NCBI GenBank assembly: GCA_903838415.1
Contig: CAILYI010000306.1
Coordinates: 1-43,826 of the forward strand
Length of the DNA: 43,826 bases
From: an uncultured Anaerolineae bacterium
GTDB lineage: Bacteria; Chloroflexota; Anaerolineae; Anaerolineales; Villigracilaceae
Direction of reading: 5' to 3'
This document shows, one piece after another, positions 8,116 to 15,465 of the stretch. The position numbers were made by a program, and so were the translations under genes. Position 1 is the first letter of the stretch; the number at the start of each line of letters is the position of its first letter. The notes beneath the pieces were generated by a model. The model worked only from the letters and a program-made list of their open reading frames with translations. It ran no database searches and was not told where the DNA came from.

Positions 8116-8121
8116 ATTATA
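8116..8121 (-). promoter_or_regulatory. Possible -10 box of the CHAT-SIR2/nSTAND operon
   Basis: On the minus strand a TATAAT lies 37 bases before the CHAT-SIR2 start codon in very A/T-rich DNA. No convincing -35 box is found at 16-18 bases. The 177-base gap is shared with the divergent haem-binding gene. Confidence 0.35.
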
Positions 8122-8255
8122 TTCATAGTATATGTGAAAATAGGCAAAAAAACAACAGGCAGTCGCTATTGCTTTTCCACCATAATAGCATTCGTAAAAC
8201 TTGCGGCATGGGAGTAAAATCATGAAGAGTTTTATCATCACAACAAGGAGAAGAA

Positions 8256-8675
8256 ATGAAAAAGATTTTAATGTACATCATTATTGGCGGATTGGTACTG
8301 TTCGGCTTAATTCAACTAATCCCCATCGACCGGGCTAACCCACCCGTCACGCGCGAACCCAATTGGAGCAGCCCGGAAGCCCGCGCGCTCGTCAAGGAAT
8401 ACTGCTTTCAATGTCATAGCAACGAAACCGAATGGCCCTGGTACAGCTACATTGCTCCCGCCTCCTGGCTGATTAAGTTTGATGTGGTGGAAGGACGCGG
8501 TAATTTCAACTTCTCGGAATGGGACAGAAACCCCGGTAACCTGAGTGAAATGGTCAGAAACATTGACCGTGGCCGCATGCCTCCCATGCAATACACCCTT
8601 TTTCACCCAAGTTCCAAGATGACCGCTCAGCAAAAGCAAGCCCTGGACGATGCGCTGACTGCCACGCTGAAGTAA
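8256..8675 (+). CDS. Haem-binding domain protein (single CxxCH), membrane-anchored
   Basis: 139 residues with an AAGGAG site. An N-terminal hydrophobic segment (MKKILMYIIIGGLVLFGLIQ) is an uncleaved anchor or signal. The rest matches the small 'haem-bd' cytochrome family: NPPVTREPNW, then YCFQCHSNET with a CxxCH c-type haem motif, EWPWYSYIAPASWL, and a distal RGRMPPMQY that can supply a Met ligand. The protein would carry covalent haem outside the cytoplasmic membrane and act in electron transfer or redox sensing. It is transcribed away from the CHAT-SIR2/nSTAND operon. A role together with that operon is possible but unproven. A terminator follows directly. Confidence 0.8.
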   Translation: MKKILMYIIIGGLVLFGLIQLIPIDRANPPVTREPNWSSPEARALVKEYCFQCHSNETEWPWYSYIAPASWLIKFDVVEGRGNFNFSEWDRNPGNLSEMVRNIDRGRMPPMQYTLFHPSSKMTAQQKQALDDALTATLK

Positions 8676-8692
8676 ATCCCCTGCAGCAGAAT

Positions 8693-8725
8693 AAAAATCC
8701 CCGGCAATCTGGCTGGGGATTTTTT
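8693..8725 (+). terminator. Rho-independent terminator of the haem-binding gene
   Basis: AAAAATCCCC (8693-8702) pairs with GGGGATTTTT (8716-8725), followed by more T, with a G/C-containing inner stem. It starts 17 bases after the stop codon. Confidence 0.8.
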
Positions 8726-8740
8726 ATGTTGGTAAAAAAA

Positions 8741-8782
8741 CCTGAACATAATAGTGCCAAATTACAAAAGCAACCCTCACCC
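8741..8782 (+). repeat. Dispersed intergenic repeat, copy 2
   Basis: CCTGAACATAATAGTGCC through AAAAGCAACCCTCACCC, nearly identical to 295-335. Here too it starts shortly downstream of a gene, about 65 bases after the stop, and runs into C-rich DNA. Confidence 0.75.
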
Positions 8783-8859
8783 CTAACCCGGACAAGCCAG
8801 AACGGTTGGCAAGCTTGTCGAAACAAAGCAAAAACCTTTACCCACGACCCCGCTTGAAA

Positions 8860-9088
8860 CGCGGGTAGCAAGCACAGAGTGCGCGGTAGGAAAGGCATAT
8901 TACCGGGTAGGAAGCACATATTACGTGGTAGGAAAGACATATTACGCGGTAGGAAGCATATATTACGCGGTAGGAAAGGCATATTACCAGGTAGGAAGCA
9001 CACATTACGCGGTAGGAAAGGCACATTACGTGGTAGGAAGCACATATTACGCGGTAGGAAAGACATTTTACGTGGTAGCAAGCAATCC
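8860..9088 (+). repeat. Alternating 21-bp tandem repeat array (about 11 units)
   Basis: Nine full 21-base units run head to tail from 8882 to 9070, with degenerate units on both ends. Two unit types alternate strictly: type A contains GGTAGGAAAGGCATATTA or close variants (8882, 8924, 8966, 9008, 9050) and type B contains GGTAGGAAGCACATATTA (8903, 8945, 8987, 9029). The basic period is therefore a 42-base A-B pair. Both end units carry GGTAGCAAGCA in place of GGTAGGAAGCA. There are no spacers, so it is not CRISPR. No start codon with a ribosome site leads into it. Confidence 0.9.
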
Positions 9089-9420
9089 TTTGGCGTCGGC
9101 TGCCCAGCTTCCACTCTCGTCAGCGTAATCCGCGAAATCCGTGACAAAAAAACGCCCATCACGGAACCCCCCCAGAGACCCAAAATTGTTTGGTTGTGAA
9201 GGCTGGGATTATTTTCATTTCTTCGGCAAGCAAACAACCTTCGCCTGAAGAGTCTTAAAGAATAACTTCGTGTTTTTTTCGTATCCCTCGTGGACAAATT
9301 CTCTTATAAAACTTGGCCCATTGGCCCCTTGGCGGTAAAAGGTTTGAACACTTGCCAAGCAACATCCGGCAGCAAGCTCATGGTACGTGGTAGCAAGCAC
9401 ACCCATATCCTACCCATCAC

Positions 9421-9460
9421 AAAAGGATGAATGCCCCTGCTGGCAAGCATTCATCCTTTT
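9421..9460 (-). terminator. Terminator of the arabinofuranosidase gene
   Basis: AAAAGGATGAATGC (9421-9434) is perfectly complementary to GCATTCATCCTTTT (9447-9460). It begins 34 bases beyond the stop codon of the minus-strand gene. Confidence 0.75.
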
Positions 9461-9494
9461 GGTAAATATTCCTGGCCAGACAGTGCGAATAAGC

Positions 9495-10979
9495 CTACTG
9501 ATGAAATGTCAACGCGACAAGTGACAGCGGCGGTAGTTCAAAGATGGCTTTGCCATCCAGAAATTCCACCGCAGAGAAAACCTGCGGTCGGACAACATCC
9601 GGCTGCTCGAAGGTATTGGCGACCATGGCGGAGGCGCCAGTCAGCAGTTCGCCGCTTTCCAGCCCGGTCAGTTTCCTGTCTGCTAGATGCACTTCCACCC
9701 GGGCGAATTCACTCACGCTACGGTTTGTGGCAAAAACGTGCAGCTTTTCGCCATTCAGGATGGCGCTGCTATCGATGACGCGAGTCGTGCCATAAGTGGG
9801 AGAGGAATAATCCGGGCCGCTGATGCTGACTTGCAGGGAAAGGCCCTCCCGGCGACGGGCATACATCTCAAAGGGGTGGTAAATGGTTTGCACCAGCAGG
9901 TCAGCACCGCGCGTCTGGAGCGGGGCAATCACATTGACGATTTGCGCGATGTTGGCTATCTTGACTACATCAGCGTGACGAATAAAACTGTTCAGAAAGC
10001 CCGCCACGACCAGAGCATCTTCCAAGTTGTATATTTCCTCGATCAGGTGCGGGGCAAACTTGCCTTCGCCGTCCATTTCCATATTTTTGTACCAGACGTT
10101 CCACTCATCGAAGCACAGGTACGGGCGCAGACCGCTGCGAGTTTTAGCTTGCACAAAGCGGCAGGCAGCATCCATTTCCTCGATCTGCTGGTCAATAGAA
10201 TTGGTGACCGCCAGATAGTCAGCGGTATTATTATTCTGGTTACCCACATAGCGATGCAGGCTGATGTAATCGGCCAGTTTGCCAATATGTTCGAGAACCT
10301 GACGATCCCATTCCATATAAGTCGACATACCGACGCCGCAAGAGCCGCAAACCACCAGCTCAATGCTGGGATCGACGCTTTTCATCATATGGGCGGCCTG
10401 CTGGGCGCGGATGGCATACTGCTCCGCCGGGACATGCCCCAACTGCCAGGGCCCGTCCATTTCGTTGCCCAGGCACCAGAGTTTGACACCGTGCGGATCC
10501 GGGCTGCCATTGGCGGCGCGCAGGTTCGAGAAGCGCGTCCCGGCTGGGGCGTTGCAGTATTCCACCCAGTTGCGGGCTTCTTCGGGCGTGCCAGTGCCCA
10601 GATTAACCGTCAGCATGGGCGTCCAGCCCATTTTGCGGCACAGGCGAATATATTCATCCGTTCCAACCTGGTTCGGTTCGATGGATTGCCAGGCCAACTC
10701 GCGGATGACCGGGCGCTGTGACCTGGGGCCGATCCCATCCAACCAGTGAAACCCGGAAGCAAAATTCCCACCCGGATAGCGCATCGCCGTCATTTTCAGC
10801 CGTTCCAATGCTGACAGCACATCCCGCCGAAAACCATCTTCGTCAGCATGGGCGCTTTCCGGTTCGAACACGCCCTGATAGACGGCGCGCCCCATGTGTT
10901 CCAGAAAGCCGCCAAAAATGCGCGGGTCAACTTCTCCGATCCGGAATTGTGAATGCAGGGTCAGTTTTGTGGTGTCCAT
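9495..10979 (-). CDS. abfA: Alpha-L-arabinofuranosidase, GH51 family
   Basis: 494 residues, starting at the ATG (10979) preceded by GGGAG. The enzyme releases terminal L-arabinofuranose from arabinans and arabinoxylans by a retaining mechanism. GH51 hallmarks are visible: 'RIFGGFLEHMGRAVYQG' near the start, 'RYPGGNFASGFHW', the acid/base glutamate in CLGNEMDGPW, and the nucleophile glutamate in CFDEWNVWY. The C-terminal part (about 390-494) is the expected beta domain. No signal peptide is seen, so it should act in the cytoplasm on imported arabino-oligosaccharides. Upstream on the same strand, 137 bases away, is the D-lyxose isomerase gene, so the two may be co-expressed. Confidence 0.92.
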   Translation of the reverse strand: MDTTKLTLHSQFRIGEVDPRIFGGFLEHMGRAVYQGVFEPESAHADEDGFRRDVLSALERLKMTAMRYPGGNFASGFHWLDGIGPRSQRPVIRELAWQSIEPNQVGTDEYIRLCRKMGWTPMLTVNLGTGTPEEARNWVEYCNAPAGTRFSNLRAANGSPDPHGVKLWCLGNEMDGPWQLGHVPAEQYAIRAQQAAHMMKSVDPSIELVVCGSCGVGMSTYMEWDRQVLEHIGKLADYISLHRYVGNQNNNTADYLAVTNSIDQQIEEMDAACRFVQAKTRSGLRPYLCFDEWNVWYKNMEMDGEGKFAPHLIEEIYNLEDALVVAGFLNSFIRHADVVKIANIAQIVNVIAPLQTRGADLLVQTIYHPFEMYARRREGLSLQVSISGPDYSSPTYGTTRVIDSSAILNGEKLHVFATNRSVSEFARVEVHLADRKLTGLESGELLTGASAMVANTFEQPDVVRPQVFSAVEFLDGKAIFELPPLSLVALTFHQ

Positions 10980-11116
10980 AAAGAAATCATCTCCCGTAGA
11001 TAGGCAGCATTGCGGCATCTCTACACATTATTCGACGCTACCGCTGATGTCGAATTTGATTTTGCCAATAGCGATTGTCGCCGCGTCAGCGAGTTTACCG
11101 CCCGCAGCGGAAACCG

Positions 11117-11812
11117 TCACACAACCTTCTTTTGATAATACTTGTCGTAATCACTGACCAGCAGGTACAGGGGTGCTTCATCTTCTACAATCGTTGGAAA
11201 GCGCCCAATCGACTGAAAAAAGCGGTTATCGTGATTGTCGTCATTCACCATCGAAACCTCCCCCACCAGGACTCGCCCGTCACCCCAAAATTCATGATAA
11301 CAATGCTGCTCCAAAGTAATACTTTCGCCAGGTTCAAGCGTTACCACCTCGCCAGCATCAATCCTGTGCCGGGAACCATCCACGCTGAAATGTACTTCGC
11401 CAGTTCGCACGAGATCTTCATTCGCTGAGGCCGGGTACAAGCGCAGCTTTAACTTGCCACCACCGCGATTGATGATGTCTTCCATTTTATGCCAATGGAA
11501 ATGCAGCGGGGTGGTCTGGCCATCTTCAACCACCATGATCTTTTCCGCATAGAGCTTCCCCGTGCGTGATGCCAGGTTCTCTGGGCTGCCGTTGCGAAGC
11601 GTAAATAAAAACAGGCCGAATTTGGAAAATTCACCGATACCAAAATCGGTAATATCCCAGCCCAGGGCGTTCTCCACAATCTCGCGCACTTCATTCCCTT
11701 TTTGTTGCCAATCCTGCGGCTTCCAATAAGCAAAGGGGGGCAGATAAAAACCTTGAGCGCGGATAAAAGCATCCGCAGATTGGATAATTGCATTGATTTC
11801 CGAGCGTTTCAT
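11117..11812 (-). CDS. D-lyxose ketol-isomerase (cupin)
   Basis: About 231 residues. GTG-ATG-ATG stand in a row at 11818-11810; the last ATG (11812) has the best spacing to CAGG, so the start is uncertain by two codons. It matches the cupin-type D-lyxose/D-mannose isomerases (EC 5.3.1.15): 'MKRSEINAIIQSADAFI' at the start, the metal-site motif PLHFHWHKMEDIINRGGG with His, His, Lys and Glu, and a later His in 'LEQHCYHEFWG'. The reaction interconverts D-lyxose and D-xylulose, often also D-mannose and D-fructose. It has its own promoter and lies upstream of the GH51 gene, which suggests a pentose-use operon. Confidence 0.88.
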   Translation of the reverse strand: MKRSEINAIIQSADAFIRAQGFYLPPFAYWKPQDWQQKGNEVREIVENALGWDITDFGIGEFSKFGLFLFTLRNGSPENLASRTGKLYAEKIMVVEDGQTTPLHFHWHKMEDIINRGGGKLKLRLYPASANEDLVRTGEVHFSVDGSRHRIDAGEVVTLEPGESITLEQHCYHEFWGDGRVLVGEVSMVNDDNHDNRFFQSIGRFPTIVEDEAPLYLLVSDYDKYYQKKVV

Positions 11813-11846
11813 CATCACACCTGTTGTGGAAATGTATTTTGGCTAG

Positions 11847-11875
11847 ATTATAGTCTCGCATCTCACACGGAACAA
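11847..11875 (-). promoter_or_regulatory. Promoter of the lyxose isomerase-arabinofuranosidase genes
   Basis: Minus strand: TTGTTC (11875-11870), 17 bases, TATAAT (11852-11847). It gives a leader of about 30 bases. Confidence 0.65.
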
Positions 11876-12086
11876 CCCCAGCGAACCGGAAAACAGGGCA
11901 CCAGCGCACAAGTTTTTTTGTAGATGGCTCTGGATGGCGACAATCAAAAGCCGAAAGTAAGCCAAAAGGGAAGGGCGCAGCAGCCGTTCGACTCAGTTGT
12001 GCGAGAGCGACAGGTCAGCCAGTTCTTCCAATCTTTCCGTTGCCCGGGCTTTTATCTCCTTTCGGTTGTGGCCGAGAGAGAACTGG

Positions 12087-12095
12087 TGCTAGAAT
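12087..12095 (+). promoter_or_regulatory. Possible extended -10 promoter of the UroD-like gene
   Basis: TGC-TAGAAT fits an extended -10 element. A weak TTGTGG lies about 18 bases upstream. The leader would be about 65 bases. Confidence 0.4.
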
Positions 12096-12166
12096 TAAGT
12101 GTAGGAAGTGTTCGTTAGTTACCCGGCAACCGTTGAAAAATAATTCATGAACAACAAGGAAATGCG

Positions 12167-13114
12167 ATGAATAAACGCGATCTTCTCCTCAACATGGTAG
12201 ATTCCAACCGTAAACCGGATACCATCCCGGCCGCCTTTTTCCTCCATTTCGATCCGGCTTACCATGTGGGTCAGGCCGCGGTGGATAAACACCTGGAATA
12301 TTTTCGATATACCAAAATGGACTTTGTCAAAATCCAGCTCGAACTACCATTCCCGCTGCAGCCTCAGATCCAAAAGCCGGAAGACTGGAAAACCAGGCTG
12401 CCTTTCTTTGAAATCGATCATTACGAACCGATGTTGAAGGTGGTTGAAGGTTTGGTCAAGGCTGTCAAAAAGGAGGCCCTGGTCATCCTGACCCTATATT
12501 CGCCCTACATGGAATGTAATAATATGGTGGGTCAGGAAACGGTCACCCGTCACATTGAGCAAGACCCGGAAGCCTTCAAAATTGGCATTGATCGCATGAC
12601 CGAGAGCCTGCTACAGTTTGTGCGGGCCTGCATCCGCCTCGGCCTGGATGGGTTTTACACATCCACCCAGGGTGGTGAAAAATCCCGTCTGTCCGATCCG
12701 GCCCTTTTTGACAGATGTGTTGGTCCTTCCGACCTGGTGTTGATGAATGAGATCAACCAGAACTGTATTTTCAACATCCTGCATGTGTGTGACTACTGGA
12801 TGCCCTACAGCGATATTACGCGCTTTGCCAAATGGCCCGGGCAGGTTGTCAGCGCAGGTCTGGAATTGGCGAATGGATCGCATGTCACCTCCGGGCAGGT
12901 TGCGAAACTTTTCAACCGGCCGTTTATGGGTGGTTTGGAGCGCAAAGGTGTCATCAGCACCGGGACACCGGATCAGATTCGTCAGGCTGTGCAGACTGCG
13001 ATCCAGGACGCCCCCGAACGCTATATTCTCGGCGCGGATTGCACCGTTCTTCCAAATACCCCGTGGGATAATTTGCGTCTTGCAGTTCGGACCGCTCATG
13101 AATACAAGCGTTGA
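12167..13114 (+). CDS. Uroporphyrinogen decarboxylase (URO-D) superfamily protein
   Basis: 315 residues with AAGGAAATGCG before the ATG. It is a TIM-barrel protein of the URO-D/MtaA/CmuA superfamily: 'MNKRDLLLNMVDSNRKPDTIPAAFFLHFD' is the typical N-terminal 'R...PVW' equivalent, and 'NILHVCDY', 'MGGLERKGVISTGTPDQIRQAV' and 'YILGADCTVLPNTPWDNLRLAV' are the usual late-barrel motifs. The His and Cys in HVCDY and GADC are placed like the zinc ligands of methyltransferase members (MtaA/MtbA type). No haem genes are nearby. It is therefore more likely a corrinoid-linked methyltransferase or sugar-related homologue than HemE. The substrate is unknown. Confidence 0.75.
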   Translation: MNKRDLLLNMVDSNRKPDTIPAAFFLHFDPAYHVGQAAVDKHLEYFRYTKMDFVKIQLELPFPLQPQIQKPEDWKTRLPFFEIDHYEPMLKVVEGLVKAVKKEALVILTLYSPYMECNNMVGQETVTRHIEQDPEAFKIGIDRMTESLLQFVRACIRLGLDGFYTSTQGGEKSRLSDPALFDRCVGPSDLVLMNEINQNCIFNILHVCDYWMPYSDITRFAKWPGQVVSAGLELANGSHVTSGQVAKLFNRPFMGGLERKGVISTGTPDQIRQAVQTAIQDAPERYILGADCTVLPNTPWDNLRLAVRTAHEYKR

Positions 13115-13191
13115 TTTTTGAAAAGAACAGAAGAATGCTCTTTTTCTGTTTGGCGCCATCGCTCCCGTTGGGGACCGGAATTAAAGATAAA

Positions 13192-13216
13192 ACTGGCTCC
13201 ATTTTGCGGAGCCAGT
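13192..13216. terminator. Terminator after the UroD-like gene
   Basis: ACTGGCTCC (13192-13200) pairs with GGAGCCAGT (13208-13216), followed by CTTTGTCTTT. It lies between the convergent UroD-like and 64-residue protein genes and may serve both. Confidence 0.7.
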
Positions 13217-13233
13217 CTTTGTCTTTCTGCGAG

Positions 13234-13428
13234 TTAGGCCTTCTTCAGCACCGGCAGACCGTTGGCGGTCTCAGCCACTATGTAACCGGCCGGGACCGCG
13301 TCCAGCGCACCGGGCTTCTCTTCTTTCGAAAAGAAGAACAGGGTTTGTGTTTTACCAGTTTTGGTGACGGTATTGGTCGAATGCAGGATATAAGTCGTGC
13401 CCTTTGCGTTTTTGTAGCTGAATGCCAT
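13234..13428 (-). CDS. 64-residue conserved small protein
   Basis: A strong AAGGAG seven bases before the ATG supports translation. The sequence begins MAFSYKNAKGTTYILHS, has a middle TLFFFSKEEKPGALDAVPAGY and ends in LPVLKK. This pattern (aromatic strands, then 'ALDAVPAGY.V.E....LPVLKK') resembles a family of short proteins of unknown function that I recall from Chloroflexota. It is predicted as a small cytoplasmic beta-rich protein without cysteines. It is monocistronic, with a possible -10 box (TATAAT on the minus strand, 13514-13509) about 80 bases upstream. No function is proposed. Confidence 0.75.
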   Translation of the reverse strand: MAFSYKNAKGTTYILHSTNTVTKTGKTQTLFFFSKEEKPGALDAVPAGYIVAETANGLPVLKKA

Positions 13429-13652
13429 GAGATTCTCCTTGTATGGTTAAAATGTGAAGGGTATGATCCCCGTCGAGGTCGGCTGCGAACAGTAAACCGC
13501 CAGGAGCTATTATAACGGTGTATTGATGAAAAACCAGGATTGCCTGGGTGGTAGAATAATAGCTCAGGCGCAGTTGCTGGCCAGCCTGGCTGAGCGGGTT
13601 GCTCTTTACCATTTGTGGTCATTGGTCAATCGTCTATGGTCACTCAGCGCCG

Positions 13653-13879
13653 ATGGTGGAGAAAAAAGACGAAAAAATCGCTGCGCCGGTCAAGGAAGTC
13701 AAACCTGCCGCCGCAGATCCCGCCCAGCCGAAGTTATCGGATTTTGGGCTGCATGAATGTCTCACCTGCGACAAGCGCGTGATGGGTTTCGACCAGCGCA
13801 AGCACGTGAATGAAATCCGATCCACCCCGGAAAGGGCCTGGATTGGAAGAAGATCAGATTATCGAGGATCATAAAATGA
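13653..13879 (+). pseudogene. Small zinc-motif protein gene, frameshifted near its end
   Basis: As it stands the frame runs from ATG 13653 to a stop at about 13875-13877 and encodes a Lys/Ala/Pro-rich start followed by HECLTCDKRVMGFDQRKHVNE. After HVNE the frame loses its pattern. In another frame from 13820 the sequence reads IHPGKGLDWKKIR and ends at TGA 13877-13879. The junction contains ATCCGATCCA; removing five bases (for example 13815-13819) joins the two parts into CxxC...H...H-GK...W.KI. The same CxxC...H...H module ends the next gene. In the repaired frame the stop overlaps the EVE gene start as ATGA, the normal sign of translational coupling. So this is a recent frameshift or a sequence error. 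No Shine-Dalgarno is visible at 13653, so the start is uncertain. Confidence 0.7.
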
Positions 13880-14556
13880 ATTACTGGGTATTTAAAGCCA
13901 ATTCCGAACATTATCGCATTGATGAGCGTTTACTTGACCCCGCCCCGCAAATTACCTGGGCCGTGACTCGATACCATGAGCGAATCCAACAAGGGGATAC
14001 GGTCTTTATCTGGCGAACAGGCACTCCACGTGGGATATGTGCCGTGATGGTGATTGATCTATTTCCATATGAACCCGAAGATATTGACCTGCACGATGGC
14101 TATGAAATCGTAACGGGTGCCAATTCAACAGTTAGCGCGCCCCACTGGGCAAAAGGCACTTTTATCCGACGTTTTCCAGTTATCGAAACGAATATTATCA
14201 AGAAAATCCCAGGCCTGGAATTGTTCTCATTCTTTGCTGCGTTTCAACAGGCCGTCAATTTTTCAATCACCCGTCCAGAAGGCTCAATCCTGCTGGAATT
14301 TATTGAAAAATACCTGGCTGCTGGGCCGGAAATAAAAAAAGTATCGAAGCCGGCAACGAAACCCAAGAAAGCAGCGCCAATACGTGTGACCACCAGCACT
14401 AAAAAAACCAAACTACCTGCATCCGAGAGCGAGCTTCCCACGACGGTCCTGCTCCAATGCGAAGCTTGCAACAGATATGTTGTCAGCACTGACACGGATC
14501 GGCATATCCGCGAAGCCCATGCTGGTGAGTTGATGGAATGGAAGAAAACGAAGTAG
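13876..14556 (+). CDS. EVE-domain protein with C-terminal CxxC...H...H zinc motif
   Basis: 226 residues from the ATG at 13876; this start gives MNYWVFKANSEHYRID, the usual beginning of EVE (PUA/YTH-like) domains. The domain (1-150) also shows 'WAVTRYHERIQQGDTVFIWRTG' with the conserved Trp residues that cage a modified base. EVE domains bind modified cytosines or adenines in DNA or RNA and are often linked to restriction systems. A Lys/Pro/Thr-rich linker (about 155-190) follows, then CEACNRYVVSTDTDRHIREAH, a probable zinc finger. The upstream small gene carries the same finger and would overlap this start by ATGA if repaired. A perfect 19-bp terminator follows. Confidence 0.8.
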   Translation: MNYWVFKANSEHYRIDERLLDPAPQITWAVTRYHERIQQGDTVFIWRTGTPRGICAVMVIDLFPYEPEDIDLHDGYEIVTGANSTVSAPHWAKGTFIRRFPVIETNIIKKIPGLELFSFFAAFQQAVNFSITRPEGSILLEFIEKYLAAGPEIKKVSKPATKPKKAAPIRVTTSTKKTKLPASESELPTTVLLQCEACNRYVVSTDTDRHIREAHAGELMEWKKTK

Positions 14557-14650
14557 GCGAAACTAGCCGCCCGATCCCCCCAACCAGCGCGAGGTGAGTT
14601 TGTGGGGCTGGTGGTTTGTGCCACCTACAACACTGAAGTAATCGCTTCCA

Positions 14651-14693
14651 CCCACAAAAAACTCCGGTCAATGAGACCGGAGTTTTTTGTGGG
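14651..14693. terminator. Strong bidirectional terminator (19-bp perfect stem)
   Basis: 14651-14669 pairs perfectly with 14675-14693 around an AATGA loop. A- and T-runs lie inside the stem, so it serves both the plus-strand EVE gene and the minus-strand hisN-like gene. Confidence 0.92.
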
Positions 14694-14694
14694 T

Positions 14695-15465
14695 TTATTT
14701 TTCGTTGATCAACCTGAGCACTTCCGGAAGTAGAGCCGAATTGCAGGCCAGGCCTTCACTATACTGATGACCTTCTCGGCCATCCCAGCTGCCGAAGTAG
14801 CCACCGGCTTCACGAAGAATGACCGGAAACGGCCCGCAATCCCAAATTGCCAAAATCGGGTCGAGCATGACTTCGGCGCGACCGGTGGCCACCGCCAGGT
14901 AGCCGTATGCATCACCCCAGCCGCGCGCGGCATAAGCGATGGAATTAATCCGCTCCCAGGCTGCGCTGCGCCCATATCTTTCCATGTTGCGGACGTTGGT
15001 AAAACTGACCCAGGCGCGGTCCAGCGCTGACTCGTTTGAAACATGCGCCCGACGACTGTTCCACCAGGCGCCTTCGCCATCAGCCGCGCACAACATTTCG
15101 TCGGTGCCGGGATAATAAGCCGCCCCTACACGGATAACGCCGTCAATTTCCAGGCCAATCAACACGCCATACAGCGGAACGCCGCGCATGAAGGATTTTG
15201 TCCCATCAATCGGGTCAACTATCCAGCGGAAAGCGCTGCCCTGCCCGGCGTCTTCGCCAAATTCCTCACCCACGATGGCGTGACCGGGATAGGCTTTTTC
15301 GATCTCGCCACGGATAAATATCTCAGCGGCGCGATCGGCAGCAGTAACGGGTGTGTCATCCGCTTTGTAATCGGGCCGCACACCCGCATTGAAATAACCG
15401 AGAGTAATTCGTCCGGCGCGATAGGCGATGTCAGTTGTAAAATCAAGGTAAGGCTTTAGATTCAT
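14695..15465 (-). CDS. hisN: Inositol-monophosphatase family phosphatase, histidinol-phosphatase-like (HisN)
   Basis: 256 residues. Family motifs for the metal sites are present: GEEFGED (about 68-74), DPIDGTKSF (about 84-92) and WDCGPFPVI near 210. The early 'DTPVTAADRAAE' is also typical. 'DGTKSF' with 'WDCGP' is more usual for the histidinol-phosphatase HisN branch than for SuhB. The likely reaction is dephosphorylation of L-histidinol phosphate with Mg2+, in the cytoplasm. Its ATG overlaps the stop of the DUF2726 gene by four bases (ATGA), so the two are translationally coupled. No other his gene is in the window, so the exact substrate stays open. Confidence 0.78.
   Translation of the reverse strand: MNLKPYLDFTTDIAYRAGRITLGYFNAGVRPDYKADDTPVTAADRAAEIFIRGEIEKAYPGHAIVGEEFGEDAGQGSAFRWIVDPIDGTKSFMRGVPLYGVLIGLEIDGVIRVGAAYYPGTDEMLCAADGEGAWWNSRRAHVSNESALDRAWVSFTNVRNMERYGRSAAWERINSIAYAARGWGDAYGYLAVATGRAEVMLDPILAIWDCGPFPVILREAGGYFGSWDGREGHQYSEGLACNSALLPEVLRLINEK

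Larger units (their letters stand above)
8676..9494. other. 819-base gene-free stretch with tandem and dispersed repeats
   Basis: It holds a terminator (8693-8725), a copy of the dispersed repeat (8741-8782), a 21-bp tandem array (8860-9088), and a lone array-like unit near 9384-9402 (ACGTGGTAGCAAGCAC). The terminator of the arabinofuranosidase gene closes it (9421-9460). Between 9089 and 9380 are short motifs such as AATCCGCGAAATCCGTGAC, which look like remnants of other intergenic repeats. Long open frames cross the array only because a 21-base unit without stops stays open in every frame. Confidence 0.7.
11813..12166. other. Divergent regulatory gap of about 350 bases
   Basis: It holds the lyxose isomerase promoter (minus strand) and a possible promoter for the UroD-like gene (plus strand). 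The open frame at 11924-12118 has no ribosome site and no recognisable family and is not called. Nothing else is seen. Confidence 0.5.

Noticed and set aside
8860..9088. CRISPR array
   Set aside because: The units are contiguous 21-base repeats with no unique spacers and no cas genes nearby.
8554..9297. Long open frames across the 21-bp array on both strands (heptad-like proteins)
   Set aside because: A 21-base unit without stops is open in all frames it lacks stops in. There is no ribosome site or plausible start, and the minus-strand frame also runs back over the haem-binding gene.
9687..10721. A 344-residue plus-strand frame opposite the arabinofuranosidase gene
   Set aside because: Shadow of a gene with clear GH51 catalytic motifs on the other strand.
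11924..12118. A 64-residue frame in the gap before the UroD-like gene
   Set aside because: No ribosome site, no family resemblance, and it overlaps the likely promoter.
12167..13114. HemE (uroporphyrinogen decarboxylase proper)
   Set aside because: The protein is short for HemE, lacks recognisable haem-pathway neighbours, and has HVCDY/GADC motifs more like the methyltransferase side of the superfamily.
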